From Actinomadura litoris (GTDB taxonomy: Bacteria > Actinomycetota > Actinomycetes > Streptosporangiales > Streptosporangiaceae), in contig NZ_WOFH01000013.1 of assembly GCF_009733595.1 (NCBI RefSeq), positions 62,001 to 126,000 of the forward strand: a stretch of DNA of 64,000 nucleotides, read 5' to 3'. The notes below the pieces were generated by a model, which was given only the letters and a program-made list of their open reading frames with translations, did not search any database and had not been told where the DNA came from. The translations under genes were made by a program, and so were the position numbers. The first letter of the stretch is position 1, and the number at the start of each line of letters is the position of its first letter. Of the stretch, positions 56,916 through 64,000 are shown piece after piece.

Positions 56916-58511
56916 TCACAGGATGCTGGCGCCCCACACGACGCTCACGGTCTGCTCGGTGCCCTCGGCGTCCGTGAACGTGAGCGTGCCGCGTCCGGGC
57001 AGCCCGATCAGCGTGGTGTGCAGGGTGAGTGTCAGCTCGCTCGTCCCGTCCTTGGGCATGCCGCCCTCCGTCTGCGACAGCGTGATCCGCTCGCTGGAGG
57101 AGCCCGCCGTCCAGGTGACCGGGCCGCTCTTGGCCGCGAGCCGCACGGTGGCGGTCTTGGTCCCGTACAGCTCGACCTTCGCGGGGGAGACGAGGAGGTC
57201 GCCCGGCCCCTGCTGCGGGGGGTCGGACGAGGGAGGCGGCGTCGGCGAGGGGCCGCCGGGCGCCGTCGACTCCTGCCCCTCCGTCCCCTGCCGGAGGGTC
57301 GGCGACCCCGCGCCCGGACCCGGCACGACGGGCGCCGGCTGCCCCTGCCCCTGCCGCTTCGGCTCGCGCGGGTCCCGGCCGGGGCTCGGGCCGCTCGACG
57401 GGACCTGGTGGGTGATGGACGGCTGCGGACGCGTCCGCAGCGGCGGCCACGACAGCGGGTCGCCGCCGAGGCCCGGCCCCATGACGAACACGGCCACGAG
57501 CGCGGCGACCAGCGCGCCCGCCATCCCGCCGCCGGTGATCAGCCACTTGCGGGTGAACGGCGAGGGCACGTCCGGCTGGCTCGGCAGCCCCTCGGGCGTG
57601 AGCGTGCCGCCGCGCGCGGCGATGTCCGCGCGGTATCCGGCCAGCTCGGGGTCGGTGGCGGTGTGCATGACGCGGTGCCGGAGCGCCGCCGGGAGCACCG
57701 GCGCGGGCGCCCTGCCGAGCAGCGCGGCGGCCCGCACCTGCGCGCGCCTGCGGCAGTCCGGGCACTGGGCGATGTGCGCGTCGAGCACCGGGTCGCCGGA
57801 CGACTCGGGGATCTCGCCGCGCCGGTGGGCGGTCCGCCAGAGCGCGCCGGACCGCGGGCCGCGGCGGTGGGGGACGGGTTCGCGTAGGGCGGGGGCGGCG
57901 TCCGTGCCACCGGCGGCACAGGCGGCGACGGCGTTGTGCAGCTCGTCGGCGACCGCGGCCTCCAGCGCGTCCCCGCCCCGCCGGATCCGCAGCGCCGCCC
58001 GCCGGGTGGACAGGCCGAGCGCGGCCCCGAGCCTGGTCGGACGCAGGCCGTGCCGGAAGGCCAGCACCACGACCTCCTGGTCGACCGGCTCCAGCCGCGC
58101 CATGCCCGCGCGGAGCAGCTCGTGCAGCTCCTCCGACGGCGGCCACTCGTCGTCGGGCTCGCCGGTGCCCGCGCGGTCCATGAACGGGGCGTCGGGGAAC
58201 TCGGCGTCCGGGTCCCAGTAGGGCTCCTCCGCGCGTCCCTCGCGAAGGCACCGGCGCCGGGACGCGCCGTACAGCCACGAACTCAGATGCAGATGGTCGC
58301 GCATGCGCGGCGCGCGGCGGCAGGCGTCGATGAAGGTGTCGTGGACGATGCCCGACGCGGCCTTCTCGTCCCCCGTCATCGACAACGCGTAGTCGTAGAG
58401 GCGCTCCCCGTACTCGTCATAGAGCGCGGCGAGAGCGGCCTCGTCGCCTTCGTTCAGCCCTTTGACCAACCTGCGGTCGGCCACGGGCTCGGAGGGGGAC
58501 ACCCTGGGCAT
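56916..58511 (-). CDS. ECF sigma factor fused to an anti-sigma-like zinc and membrane domain
   Basis: 531 residues. Sigma region 2 lies at about 15-90 (RRLVKGLNEGDEAALAALYD, ASGIVHDTFIDACRRAPRMR) and region 4 at about 130-182 (ARLEPVDQEVVVLAFRHGLR, LGAALGLSTRRAALRIRRGG). A zinc-anti-sigma motif H246-x3-C250-x2-C253 (AHIAQCPDCRRRA) follows, then one membrane helix at 325-345, a Pro-rich linker of about 90 residues, and a beta-rich outer domain (from LLVSPAKVELYGTKTATVRL). Regulator and sensor are thus on one chain, as in some actinomycete ECF groups with C-terminal extensions. Activation may need proteolysis near the membrane. Confidence 0.9.
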   Translation of the reverse strand: MPRVSPSEPVADRRLVKGLNEGDEAALAALYDEYGERLYDYALSMTGDEKAASGIVHDTFIDACRRAPRMRDHLHLSSWLYGASRRRCLREGRAEEPYWDPDAEFPDAPFMDRAGTGEPDDEWPPSEELHELLRAGMARLEPVDQEVVVLAFRHGLRPTRLGAALGLSTRRAALRIRRGGDALEAAVADELHNAVAACAAGGTDAAPALREPVPHRRGPRSGALWRTAHRRGEIPESSGDPVLDAHIAQCPDCRRRAQVRAAALLGRAPAPVLPAALRHRVMHTATDPELAGYRADIAARGGTLTPEGLPSQPDVPSPFTRKWLITGGGMAGALVAALVAVFVMGPGLGGDPLSWPPLRTRPQPSITHQVPSSGPSPGRDPREPKRQGQGQPAPVVPGPGAGSPTLRQGTEGQESTAPGGPSPTPPPSSDPPQQGPGDLLVSPAKVELYGTKTATVRLAAKSGPVTWTAGSSSERITLSQTEGGMPKDGTSELTLTLHTTLIGLPGRGTLTFTDAEGTEQTVSVVWGASIL

Positions 58512-58722
58512 TCACGCTCCCGGCAACGGCGTGGAAGTCCGCCCCAGTGGGGTCGTCCGGACACTCGGCCCACCCTGCATACACCCGACCACCCCTTAAC
58601 CACCACAAGATCGCCAAAATCGACATGGACGATGACAGCGGGATCAATCCCCGCCCCACAGCGTGACCGTTCAACCAACGCACCGGCGAGCCCTGCGGCG
58701 CCCACCCGGACGCGCAAGGGGG

Positions 58723-59211
58723 TTACCCGACGGTGTCGTCGTTGCGCAGGCGGGTCATCGCCCGGGAGACCGTGCTCTTCACCGTTCCCACGCTGACGCC
58801 GAGGATTTTGGCGATCTCGGTCTCGGACATGTCCTCGTAGTAGCGGAGCATGACGGCGAGGCGCTGGCGTTCGGGGAGGCGGCGGAGGGCGCGGGTCAGG
58901 ACGTCGTGGAGTTCGCTGCGGCGGGTGTGGTCGTCCACGGGGCGGTCGGGCAGTTCGTCGGTGGGATAGATCTCCAGTTTGCGGCGGCGCCACCAGGAGA
59001 TCTGCGTGTTGACCATGGCGCGGCGGACGTAGCCGTCGACGGCGGCGCGGTCGTTGATGCGGTCCCAGGCGAGGTAGGTCTTGGCGAGGGCGGCCTGGAC
59101 GAGGTCCTCGGCCTCGGCGCGGTCGCTGGTCAACTGGGACGCGGCGCGCAGGAGCGCGGGGCCTCGGTCGGCCATGTACTCGCGGAACTCCTCGTGGCGC
59201 GTCCTGTTCAC
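58723..59211 (-). CDS. SigE-family RNA polymerase sigma factor (ECF)
   Basis: 162 residues from a GTG at 59209-59211. Region 2: EEFREYMADRGPALLRAASQ, RAEAEDLVQAALAKTYLAWD, VRRAMVNTQISWWRRRKLEI. Region 4: LRRLPERQRLAVMLRYYEDM and SETEIAKILGVSVGTVKSTV-SRAMTRLR. This is the SigE-family subgroup common in actinomycetes. No anti-sigma gene adjoins; the fused sigma/anti-sigma gene lies 211 bases downstream on the same strand. Confidence 0.95.
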   Translation of the reverse strand: MNRTRHEEFREYMADRGPALLRAASQLTSDRAEAEDLVQAALAKTYLAWDRINDRAAVDGYVRRAMVNTQISWWRRRKLEIYPTDELPDRPVDDHTRRSELHDVLTRALRRLPERQRLAVMLRYYEDMSETEIAKILGVSVGTVKSTVSRAMTRLRNDDTVG

Positions 59212-59501
59212 GTCATCACCGAGCCAGGGGTTGTGGAGCGGCGCCCCGCCGGACCTTTCTGGATCTTGACTGCGCGTGCTTCCGGTACAGTTGACGATCT
59301 CAGCCCGAGCGTAATTGTGGGCCTACTAAAACCATAATTTCGGGTCAACCAGTGCATAATTTACAACCGACGTCTATGCATCGTCCCCCGCCGAACGACT
59401 TATCGCGACAAATCCGTCGACTGCGAGGTCACGGCGCGTGAAGCTTGACTCGCCGTCCTAACTACCGTGACCGAGTCAAGATCGATGCCGGAGTCCCCGC
59501 C
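59212..59501. other. Divergent promoter region, AT-rich
   Basis: 290 bases between the SigE-family gene (leftward) and the barrel-protein gene (rightward). The centre (59310-59370) is much richer in A/T than its surroundings and repeats the element ATAATTT (CCATAATTTCGG and GCATAATTTACA). Promoters in both directions are likely, but I cannot assign -35/-10 pairs. Confidence 0.45.
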
Positions 59502-60548
59502 ATGCCGCTACCCCGCCCTCGTGGAGCAAGGCGCCGCCGACACCGTGAGGCCGTGTTCGGAGGGGCCCCCGCCCTCCGCTCCGGCCTGCCGGAGAGATCG
59601 GATCCCGCGCTGGAGGTCACCACCGGGATGATCTTGGACGCGAGCCCGCACCTGCTCGTGCTGCGCACCGCCGACGGCGAGGCGCGGCTCCCGATGACCG
59701 ATGCCACCAGGATCTGGCATGGCGGGCGCGGGGGCCTCGCCGCGCTGCGTCCGGGACGCGAGGTGATCGTGCGGCCGAAGGCCGACGGGCTCGGCGCCGA
59801 CCGGGTGTGGGTGGACATCGCGCGGGTGACCGGCACGATCCTGGCATGCGGGGACGACACCGTGGACGTCGACATGGGCCCCCATCGCGGACGCGCGCAC
59901 GTGGTGATCCCCCCGCATGCCCTCGGACGGGTGCTGGTCCGCCATCCCCGGCTGGAGCCCGGCTACCTGATCGACGTGGTGTGCGTGCGGTCCGCCGGAG
60001 GACCGCAGGCGGTGCGTCCCGGTACCTCCCAGCCGGGGTACCGTGCCGACGATCTCGCCTCCCCTGAGGCGTCCACGCCCGTCCCGGACGTGCTGCACGG
60101 GACGGCGACCTGGTTCGGCGACGTGGCCACCCGCGGCGGCACCTGGCCCGACGCCGGGCAGAGGGGGTCCGACGTCGGCCAGGTGCCGGGGGGCTTCGGG
60201 GCCGCCTATCCGGCGGTCGATCCCGAGGGGGACGGCGGCGGGTGCCCGGACGCGCCGTCCGGGTGCGTGGCGCTCCCCTACCTCTCGCTCGGCAGCGAGG
60301 TCACCGTCCACAACGAGTGCGGCGGACGGACCGCCACGGTGCCCGTCGTGGAGTGCGGCTGCGTGGCCGCCCGGTACTGCGACCGGTGCGTGGAGTGCGG
60401 GACGTCGCCGCGCGGGCGCATCGCCGAGCTGACCCCGGCCGCGTTCGTCGCCCTCGGCGGCGACCTGGAGGCGGGCTGCTTCAACGCGGTCGTGCGGCCC
60501 CACGTCCCGGCGGCGACCGCGGCCTCGGCCGGGGGGAGGGCGCGGTAA
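59502..60548 (+). CDS. RlpA/expansin-like double-psi-barrel protein with Cys-rich loop
   Basis: 348 residues from the ATG at 59502 (after GGAG); no signal peptide. Two parts: an N-terminal beta-rich region with the repeated pattern VTTGMILDASPHLLVLRTAD and VTGTILACGDDTVDVDMGPH, and a C-terminal double-psi barrel, DVLHGTATWFGDVATRGGTW, VALPYLSLGSEVTVHNECGG, AELTPAAFVALGGDLEAGCF. In RlpA-like barrels a DRGP-type loop comes before the last strands; here that place is taken by a cysteine cluster, VVECGCVAARYCDRCVECGT, with five cysteines, which may hold a metal. It overlaps the next gene by one base (TAATG). Confidence 0.72.
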   Translation: MPLPRPRGARRRRHREAVFGGAPALRSGLPERSDPALEVTTGMILDASPHLLVLRTADGEARLPMTDATRIWHGGRGGLAALRPGREVIVRPKADGLGADRVWVDIARVTGTILACGDDTVDVDMGPHRGRAHVVIPPHALGRVLVRHPRLEPGYLIDVVCVRSAGGPQAVRPGTSQPGYRADDLASPEASTPVPDVLHGTATWFGDVATRGGTWPDAGQRGSDVGQVPGGFGAAYPAVDPEGDGGGCPDAPSGCVALPYLSLGSEVTVHNECGGRTATVPVVECGCVAARYCDRCVECGTSPRGRIAELTPAAFVALGGDLEAGCFNAVVRPHVPAATAASAGGRAR

Positions 60549-61390
60549 TGGTGACCTCGATCCAGAACACGCAGGTCCTGCTGCTGGCGACCGTGCTGCT
60601 GGCCGCCTGCCTGGCCAAGCTGATGATCCGCGAACGCGCGCTGGACGTCCCCGACCACGTGCACGGGGTCCCGGTGCCCGCCGGGCTGACGGCGCTGCGC
60701 CGCAGCCGGGGGCTGAACGTGGGCCTCGGGCTCGGCGAGGGCCTGCTCGGCCTCGCGCTGCTGGTGACCTCGCACGTGTCGGTGCGGCTGGCGACGACGG
60801 TCGCGTTCGCCGCGGCGACCTGGGTGGTCGGCGAACTCCGGGCGCACCGGCCGGACGCGGGGTGCGGCTGCTTCGGCGGGCTGAGCGGCAAGCGGGTCGG
60901 TGTGCGCACCGTCCTGCGGGCCGTGCTGTTCACCGCCGCCGCCGTCGCCTCGCTCGGCGCGCCGCTCGCGGGGCTCCAGGTGCTGCGCGACGTCCAGGCG
61001 CAGGTCGGGGTCGTGCTGCTGGCGGAGCTGGCGCTGTTCGCGGCGCTGTCCCCCGAGCTGTCGGCGCTGCTGGAGCGGGGCGGGTTCGCGCCGGGGCGGG
61101 GCCGGCCGCCGATGCCGTGCGAGCGGCGGCGCAGCCCGATCGCCGAGACGTACGCGACGCTCTATGAGAGCGGGGCGTGGGCCGAGCACGAGAACCTGGT
61201 CTCCAGCGCCCTGCCGCTGGACGTGTGGCGCGAGGGCTGCTGGCGGTTCGTCGTCTTCCCGGCCCGGGTGGACGGGCGCGACACGGAGATCGTGTTCGCC
61301 GTGTCCACCGGCGAGCGCGACCGGGTCGTCCTGTCGGCGTTCGCGCAGCCCGAGGAGGCGGGCGCGGGCCCGCTGTCCGCGGTTCTCTAG
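60548..61390 (+). CDS. MauE/DoxX-like four-helix membrane protein with C-terminal cytosolic part
   Basis: 280 residues. Membrane helices are at about 7-25, 52-75, 80-95 and 115-135, then a fifth hydrophobic stretch (VGVVLLAELALFAALSPELS). GCGCFGG between helices 3 and 4 is the cysteine pair typical of MauE-type proteins, which help form disulfides or thiol cofactors in exported proteins. The C-terminal 100 residues (ERRRSPIAETYATLYESGAW onward) are soluble and unknown. The cysteine-rich barrel protein encoded just upstream is an obvious partner. Confidence 0.75.
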   Translation: MVTSIQNTQVLLLATVLLAACLAKLMIRERALDVPDHVHGVPVPAGLTALRRSRGLNVGLGLGEGLLGLALLVTSHVSVRLATTVAFAAATWVVGELRAHRPDAGCGCFGGLSGKRVGVRTVLRAVLFTAAAVASLGAPLAGLQVLRDVQAQVGVVLLAELALFAALSPELSALLERGGFAPGRGRPPMPCERRRSPIAETYATLYESGAWAEHENLVSSALPLDVWREGCWRFVVFPARVDGRDTEIVFAVSTGERDRVVLSAFAQPEEAGAGPLSAVL

Positions 61391-61427
61391 CCGTTTCTTG
61401 GACGCGTCCAAGAAACGGCTAGAGAAC
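61382..61427. terminator. 46-base perfect palindrome between convergent genes
   Basis: GTTCTCTAGCCGTTTCTTGG then ACG (61382-61404) is the exact reverse complement of 61405-61427, without a loop base. It contains the stop codon of the membrane-protein gene (61388-61390) and ends 5 bases before the stop of the small acidic-protein gene. RNA from either strand would fold into the same 20-plus-pair hairpin, so it can act as a bidirectional terminator. Confidence 0.85.
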
Positions 61428-61432
61428 GCTCG

Positions 61433-61621
61433 TCACCAATCCTCGTCCTCGGCGCGGATGCCGTCGTCTCCGTGGGGCGGCTCGTCGTCGCGGGACGCGA
61501 GGCGGCCGTCGCCCATCGTGTCCTCGTCGCCCATGCTGCCCACGGAGTACGACATCGCGTCCCCGGTCGAGTACTCGTCGTCCGGGTCCTTGTTTCGGTA
61601 CTTGTACTGGTCAATGGTCAT
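61433..61621 (-). CDS. Small acidic protein of unknown function
   Basis: 62 residues from the ATG at 61619-61621, after GGGGGG. The sequence is rich in Asp, Glu, Gly and Ser (MTIDQYKYRNKDPDDEYSTG, DAMSYSVGSMGDEDTMGDGR), with no hydrophobic core and a terminal DEDW. It is probably disordered. It has its own ribosome binding site and is set off by the palindrome on its 3' side, which favours a real gene. No family recognised. Confidence 0.55.
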   Translation of the reverse strand: MTIDQYKYRNKDPDDEYSTGDAMSYSVGSMGDEDTMGDGRLASRDDEPPHGDDGIRAEDEDW

Positions 61622-61824
61622 GTTTCCCCCCGCGTCACCTTCGCCATACCCACCTGGCCCGGCGCGACGCCCCACCGGGGTCTGCTGCTCTATAAGCCTT
61701 GATAGCAAAAACGCTAGAAATACTTAGAAAGACCCAGAGGCATGCCAAGGAGAATCTACGACTATCTACGTCCAGAGCTAGAGAGTCGAATATTCACCGG
61801 GCGCGCGAGCGTCGATGCGACTTT

Positions 61825-61860
61825 CTACGGCCTTCTAGCCGGTCGTCTAGAGGGCCGTAG
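61825..61860. repeat. Inverted repeat with CTACG/CTAG motifs
   Basis: CTACGGCC-TT-CTAG, 8 bases, CTAG-AG-GGCCGTAG: two nested symmetric half-sites. The surrounding 61690-61870 carries many further CTAGA, TCTACG and CGTAG words. It lies directly after the stop of the ATPase gene and could be its terminator or a protein-binding site; similar words (CGTAGATTTGCGTAG) occur upstream of that gene near 63100. Confidence 0.6.
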
Positions 61861-61872
61861 AGAGCGGTAGGG

Positions 61873-63066
61873 CTAGGCGGGCTGGGAGCGGAGGAACTTG
61901 CCGAAGTGCGGCACCGTGAACGCGACCATGCCGCGCTCGGCGCTGTAGATGAGCCCCTTCTTGATCAGGCCGTCGCGGGCGGGGGAAAGGCTGGACGGTT
62001 TGCGGCCGAGCTCGTCGGCCACGGCGGCGGTGGGCACGGGGTCGTCGCCGAGCCCGGCCATCGCGCGCATGTAGTCGCGCTCGGCCGGGGTCGCGCGCTC
62101 GTAGCGGCTGCCGAAGAAGCCGACCGCCAGCTCGCTCTCGGCCTCCGGGGCCGCGACCTTGATGTCGTCGGCGGTGATCGGGGTGTCGGGCGCGACGTCC
62201 CAGACGACCTTGGCGTAGGCCTGCACGAAGTAGGGGTAGCCGTCGGCGGCGCCGTACAGCGCGTCGAGGGCGTCCTCGGTGAAGGTGACCTCCTCGCGCT
62301 CGGCCGGGGCCAGCAGCGCGACGTCGGCCGACTCGCGGTCGAGCCGGTCGATGCGGGCGTAGCGGAACAGCCGCTCGGAGTAGGACTTGCTCGCCGACAG
62401 GACGGCCGGCAGGTGCGGCAGCCCCGCGCCGACCACGATCAGCGGGCCGCCGACCTGCGACAGCTCGTGGCAGGCGGCGCACAGCGCGGAGACGTCGTCG
62501 GCGGGGATGTCCTGCATCTCGTCGACGAACAGGGCGATCCCGACGCCGACGTCGGTGGCGACGGACGCGGCGTCCACGAACAGCTCGGTGAGGTCGATCT
62601 CCAGGTCGCCGGAGTCGGCCCGGCCGCGCGAGGCGGGGACGTCGATGCCCGGCTGCCAGCGGTGCACCCGGGCCTTCGACCTGCCCGACGGCTCGGGCCC
62701 CGCCTGCGCGAACGCCTTCAGCACGCCGAGGAACCCCTCGATGCGGTCGGGCGCGCGGTGCCGGGGCGCGAGCTCGCGGACGGCCATGTGCAGCGCGGAG
62801 GCGACCGGCCGCCGGATCGACTGGTCGGGCCGGGCCTCGATCTTGCCCGTCCCCCACAACCGCTGGATCGCCATCGACCGGAACGCGTTGAGCAGGACGG
62901 TCTTGCCGACCCCGCGCAGCCCGGTGATGATCATGCTGCGCTCGGGCCGGCCGCGGGCCACCCGTTCGAGCACGACCTCGAACTGCTTCAGCTCGCGGTC
63001 GCGTCCGGCCAGCTCCGGGGGTCGCTGCCCGGCTCCGGGGGCGTAGGGATTGCGCACGGGGTCCAC
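61873..63066 (-). CDS. ORC1/Cdc6-like AAA ATPase
   Basis: 397 residues from the GTG at 63064-63066 (DPVRNPYAPGAGQRPPELAG), the usual start of this family; an ATG at 63183 is open upstream, but that part is low in likeness. Walker A is GLRGVGKTVL, Walker B IALFVDEMQDIP, sensor 1 LIVVGAGLPHLP, then GYPYFVQAYAKVVWDVA. The C-terminal winged helix includes AAVADELGRKPSSLSPARDG-LIKKGLI. Such STAND/ORC-like ATPases are frequent in actinomycetes, role unknown. The unusual CTACG/CTAG-rich DNA on both sides may be its binding sites. Confidence 0.88.
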   Translation of the reverse strand: MDPVRNPYAPGAGQRPPELAGRDRELKQFEVVLERVARGRPERSMIITGLRGVGKTVLLNAFRSMAIQRLWGTGKIEARPDQSIRRPVASALHMAVRELAPRHRAPDRIEGFLGVLKAFAQAGPEPSGRSKARVHRWQPGIDVPASRGRADSGDLEIDLTELFVDAASVATDVGVGIALFVDEMQDIPADDVSALCAACHELSQVGGPLIVVGAGLPHLPAVLSASKSYSERLFRYARIDRLDRESADVALLAPAEREEVTFTEDALDALYGAADGYPYFVQAYAKVVWDVAPDTPITADDIKVAAPEAESELAVGFFGSRYERATPAERDYMRAMAGLGDDPVPTAAVADELGRKPSSLSPARDGLIKKGLIYSAERGMVAFTVPHFGKFLRSQPA

Positions 63067-63286
63067 GCTCTCGGACTCTATGAGGCGATATAGCTGCGGC
63101 CGTAGATTTGCGTAGAAACCGCTGCGGCGTGTCGCGTGCGGCTCCTGCCGCCGGCACCGCGCCGTGGCCACCGTCGCCACCATGCCGCCTCCCGGGCGAA
63201 CGCGCTGAGATCGAGCAAGTCGAATCTCTGTTCGACCATTCGAACACAGTAGCGCACGCCCGCCCGGTCCGTCAGCCGGACTCCGG

Positions 63287-64000
63287 TCACGGCGTGAGCG
63301 GCTCGTCCTCGGAGGAGCGGTGCGGGATCGCCTCGGCCGGGATCGTCCCCATCCGTCCGGCCTGGAAGTCCTCGAACGCCTGGACGATCTCCTCGCGGGT
63401 GTTCATGACGAACGGCCCGTAGCGGGCGATCGGCTCCCGGATGGGCAGGCCGCCGAGGACGAGGATCTCCCAGCCGTTCGCGCTCGCCTGCGGCTGCTCG
63501 GCGGCGGCGCGGACGACCAGCCCGTCCTCCGAGCCCTGGTGGTGGGAGCCCCCGAAGATCGCGAGCTGGCCCTCCTCCACCGGCGCCTCCTCGACACCGG
63601 CCGTGCCGCGCCCGGACAGGACGTACACCAGCGCGTTGAACTCGCGCGGCCACGGAAGCGTCAGGCGGCCGCCCGGGGCGACGGTCGCGTGCAGGTAGTT
63701 GATCGGCGTGTAGGTCACGCCAGGCCCGTCGAACCCCGCGAGCGAGCCCGCGATGATCCGGACGAGGGACGAGCCGTCGTCGGCCGCGAGCAGCCGGACG
63801 TCACGCGCCTTGATGTCCTGGTAGCGCGGCGGGACCCACTTCTGCGAGCGGGGCAGGTTGACCCACAGCTGGACGCCGTGGAACAGGCCGCCCTTGGCGA
63901 CGAGGTCCGGCGGCGGCTGCTCGATGTGCTGGATCCCGGACGCGGCGGTCATCCACTGCGTGGCGCCGTCGGCGATCAGGCCGCCGCCCCCGGTGGTGTC
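63287..64000 (-). CDS. Pirin-family protein (N-terminus beyond window)
   Basis: 238 residues are visible; the frame runs into the right edge (codon boundary at 64000: DTTGGGGLIADGATQWMTAA), so the N-terminal third is missing. Landmarks: GIQHIEQPPPDLVAKGGLFH, GVQLWVNLPRSQKWVPPRYQ, VTYTPINYLHATVAPGGRLT, VYVLSGRGTAGVEEAPVEEG, and IREPIARYGPFVMNTREEIV with a C-terminal FQAGRMG. These are the two cupin barrels of pirins. Bacterial pirins can act as quercetin dioxygenases or interact with metabolic enzymes. Not ATG at 63952, because the family sequence continues upstream. Confidence 0.93.
   Translation of the reverse strand, partial: DTTGGGGLIADGATQWMTAASGIQHIEQPPPDLVAKGGLFHGVQLWVNLPRSQKWVPPRYQDIKARDVRLLAADDGSSLVRIIAGSLAGFDGPGVTYTPINYLHATVAPGGRLTLPWPREFNALVYVLSGRGTAGVEEAPVEEGQLAIFGGSHHQGSEDGLVVRAAAEQPQASANGWEILVLGGLPIREPIARYGPFVMNTREEIVQAFEDFQAGRMGTIPAEAIPHRSSEDEPLTP

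Overview
The window is high-GC DNA with actinomycete gene content. It carries DUF574-type methyltransferases, an XRE/DUF5753-like regulator, a SigE-family sigma factor, DUF4360 secreted proteins, and many GTG or TTG starts with 4-base ATGA/GTGA overlaps. This fits a member of the Streptosporangiales, for example an Actinomadura-like genus. The order is inferred from gene families and the genus is a guess. I saw no rRNA, tRNA, transposase or integrase gene.

Layout. (1) 1-2.4 kb: the N-terminal part of a berberine-bridge-like FAD oxidase running off the left edge, a broken gene fragment and a small secreted protein. (2) 2.4-15.6 kb: a catabolic locus around a GntR regulator. Leftward genes encode a binding-protein-like protein without signal peptide, two luciferase-like monooxygenases, and a complete Fbp-type ABC importer (lipoprotein, ATPase, fused permease). 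Rightward genes encode a SnoaL-like protein, an alpha/beta hydrolase, a nitrilase-family amidase, a DUF2848 hydrolase, an HpaB-type flavin monooxygenase, a cupin and an HpaC-type flavin reductase. Together they look like uptake and oxidative breakdown of an unidentified nitrogen- or sulfur-containing organic compound. (3) 16-39 kb: a CRISPR-Cas island. A complete type I-B operon (cas6-cas8-cas7-cas5-cas3-cas4-cas1-cas2, leftward) stands back to back with a type III-D-like operon (cas10, a large Csx10-like RAMP, a double Csm3-like RAMP, csx19, a TIGR03986 RAMP, a CARF-like protein, rightward). A membrane-anchored SAVED protein lies between them, followed at the far end by an unknown gene and a short degenerate array. 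(4) 39-49 kb: ordinary accessory genes, including a fused RNA-repair-like nucleotidyltransferase/phosphatase and a TetR regulator with twin operators. (5) 50-52.5 kb: three tandem DUF4360 genes plus an internally deleted fourth copy. (6) 52-64 kb: phospholipase C, a cyclase, an ECF sigma factor fused to its own anti-sigma-like domain, a SigE-family sigma factor, a double-psi-barrel/MauE-like pair, an ORC1-like ATPase and a pirin cut by the right edge.

The most interesting part is the CRISPR island. Cas10 keeps an intact GGDD cyclase motif but has no HD nuclease domain, and an in-frame array of about 32 hexapeptides sits between its two palm domains. If it makes cyclic oligoadenylate, two possible receivers lie beside it: the divergent TM-SAVED protein (like CBASS Cap14, but with no CD-NTase here) and the 763-residue CARF-like protein at the end of the operon. 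A solitary CRISPR-repeat-like sequence lies between cas6 and the SAVED gene, and one short motif recurs upstream of cas6, SAVED and cas10. The III-D set has no cas6, cas1 or cas2 of its own and would have to share those of the I-B operon.
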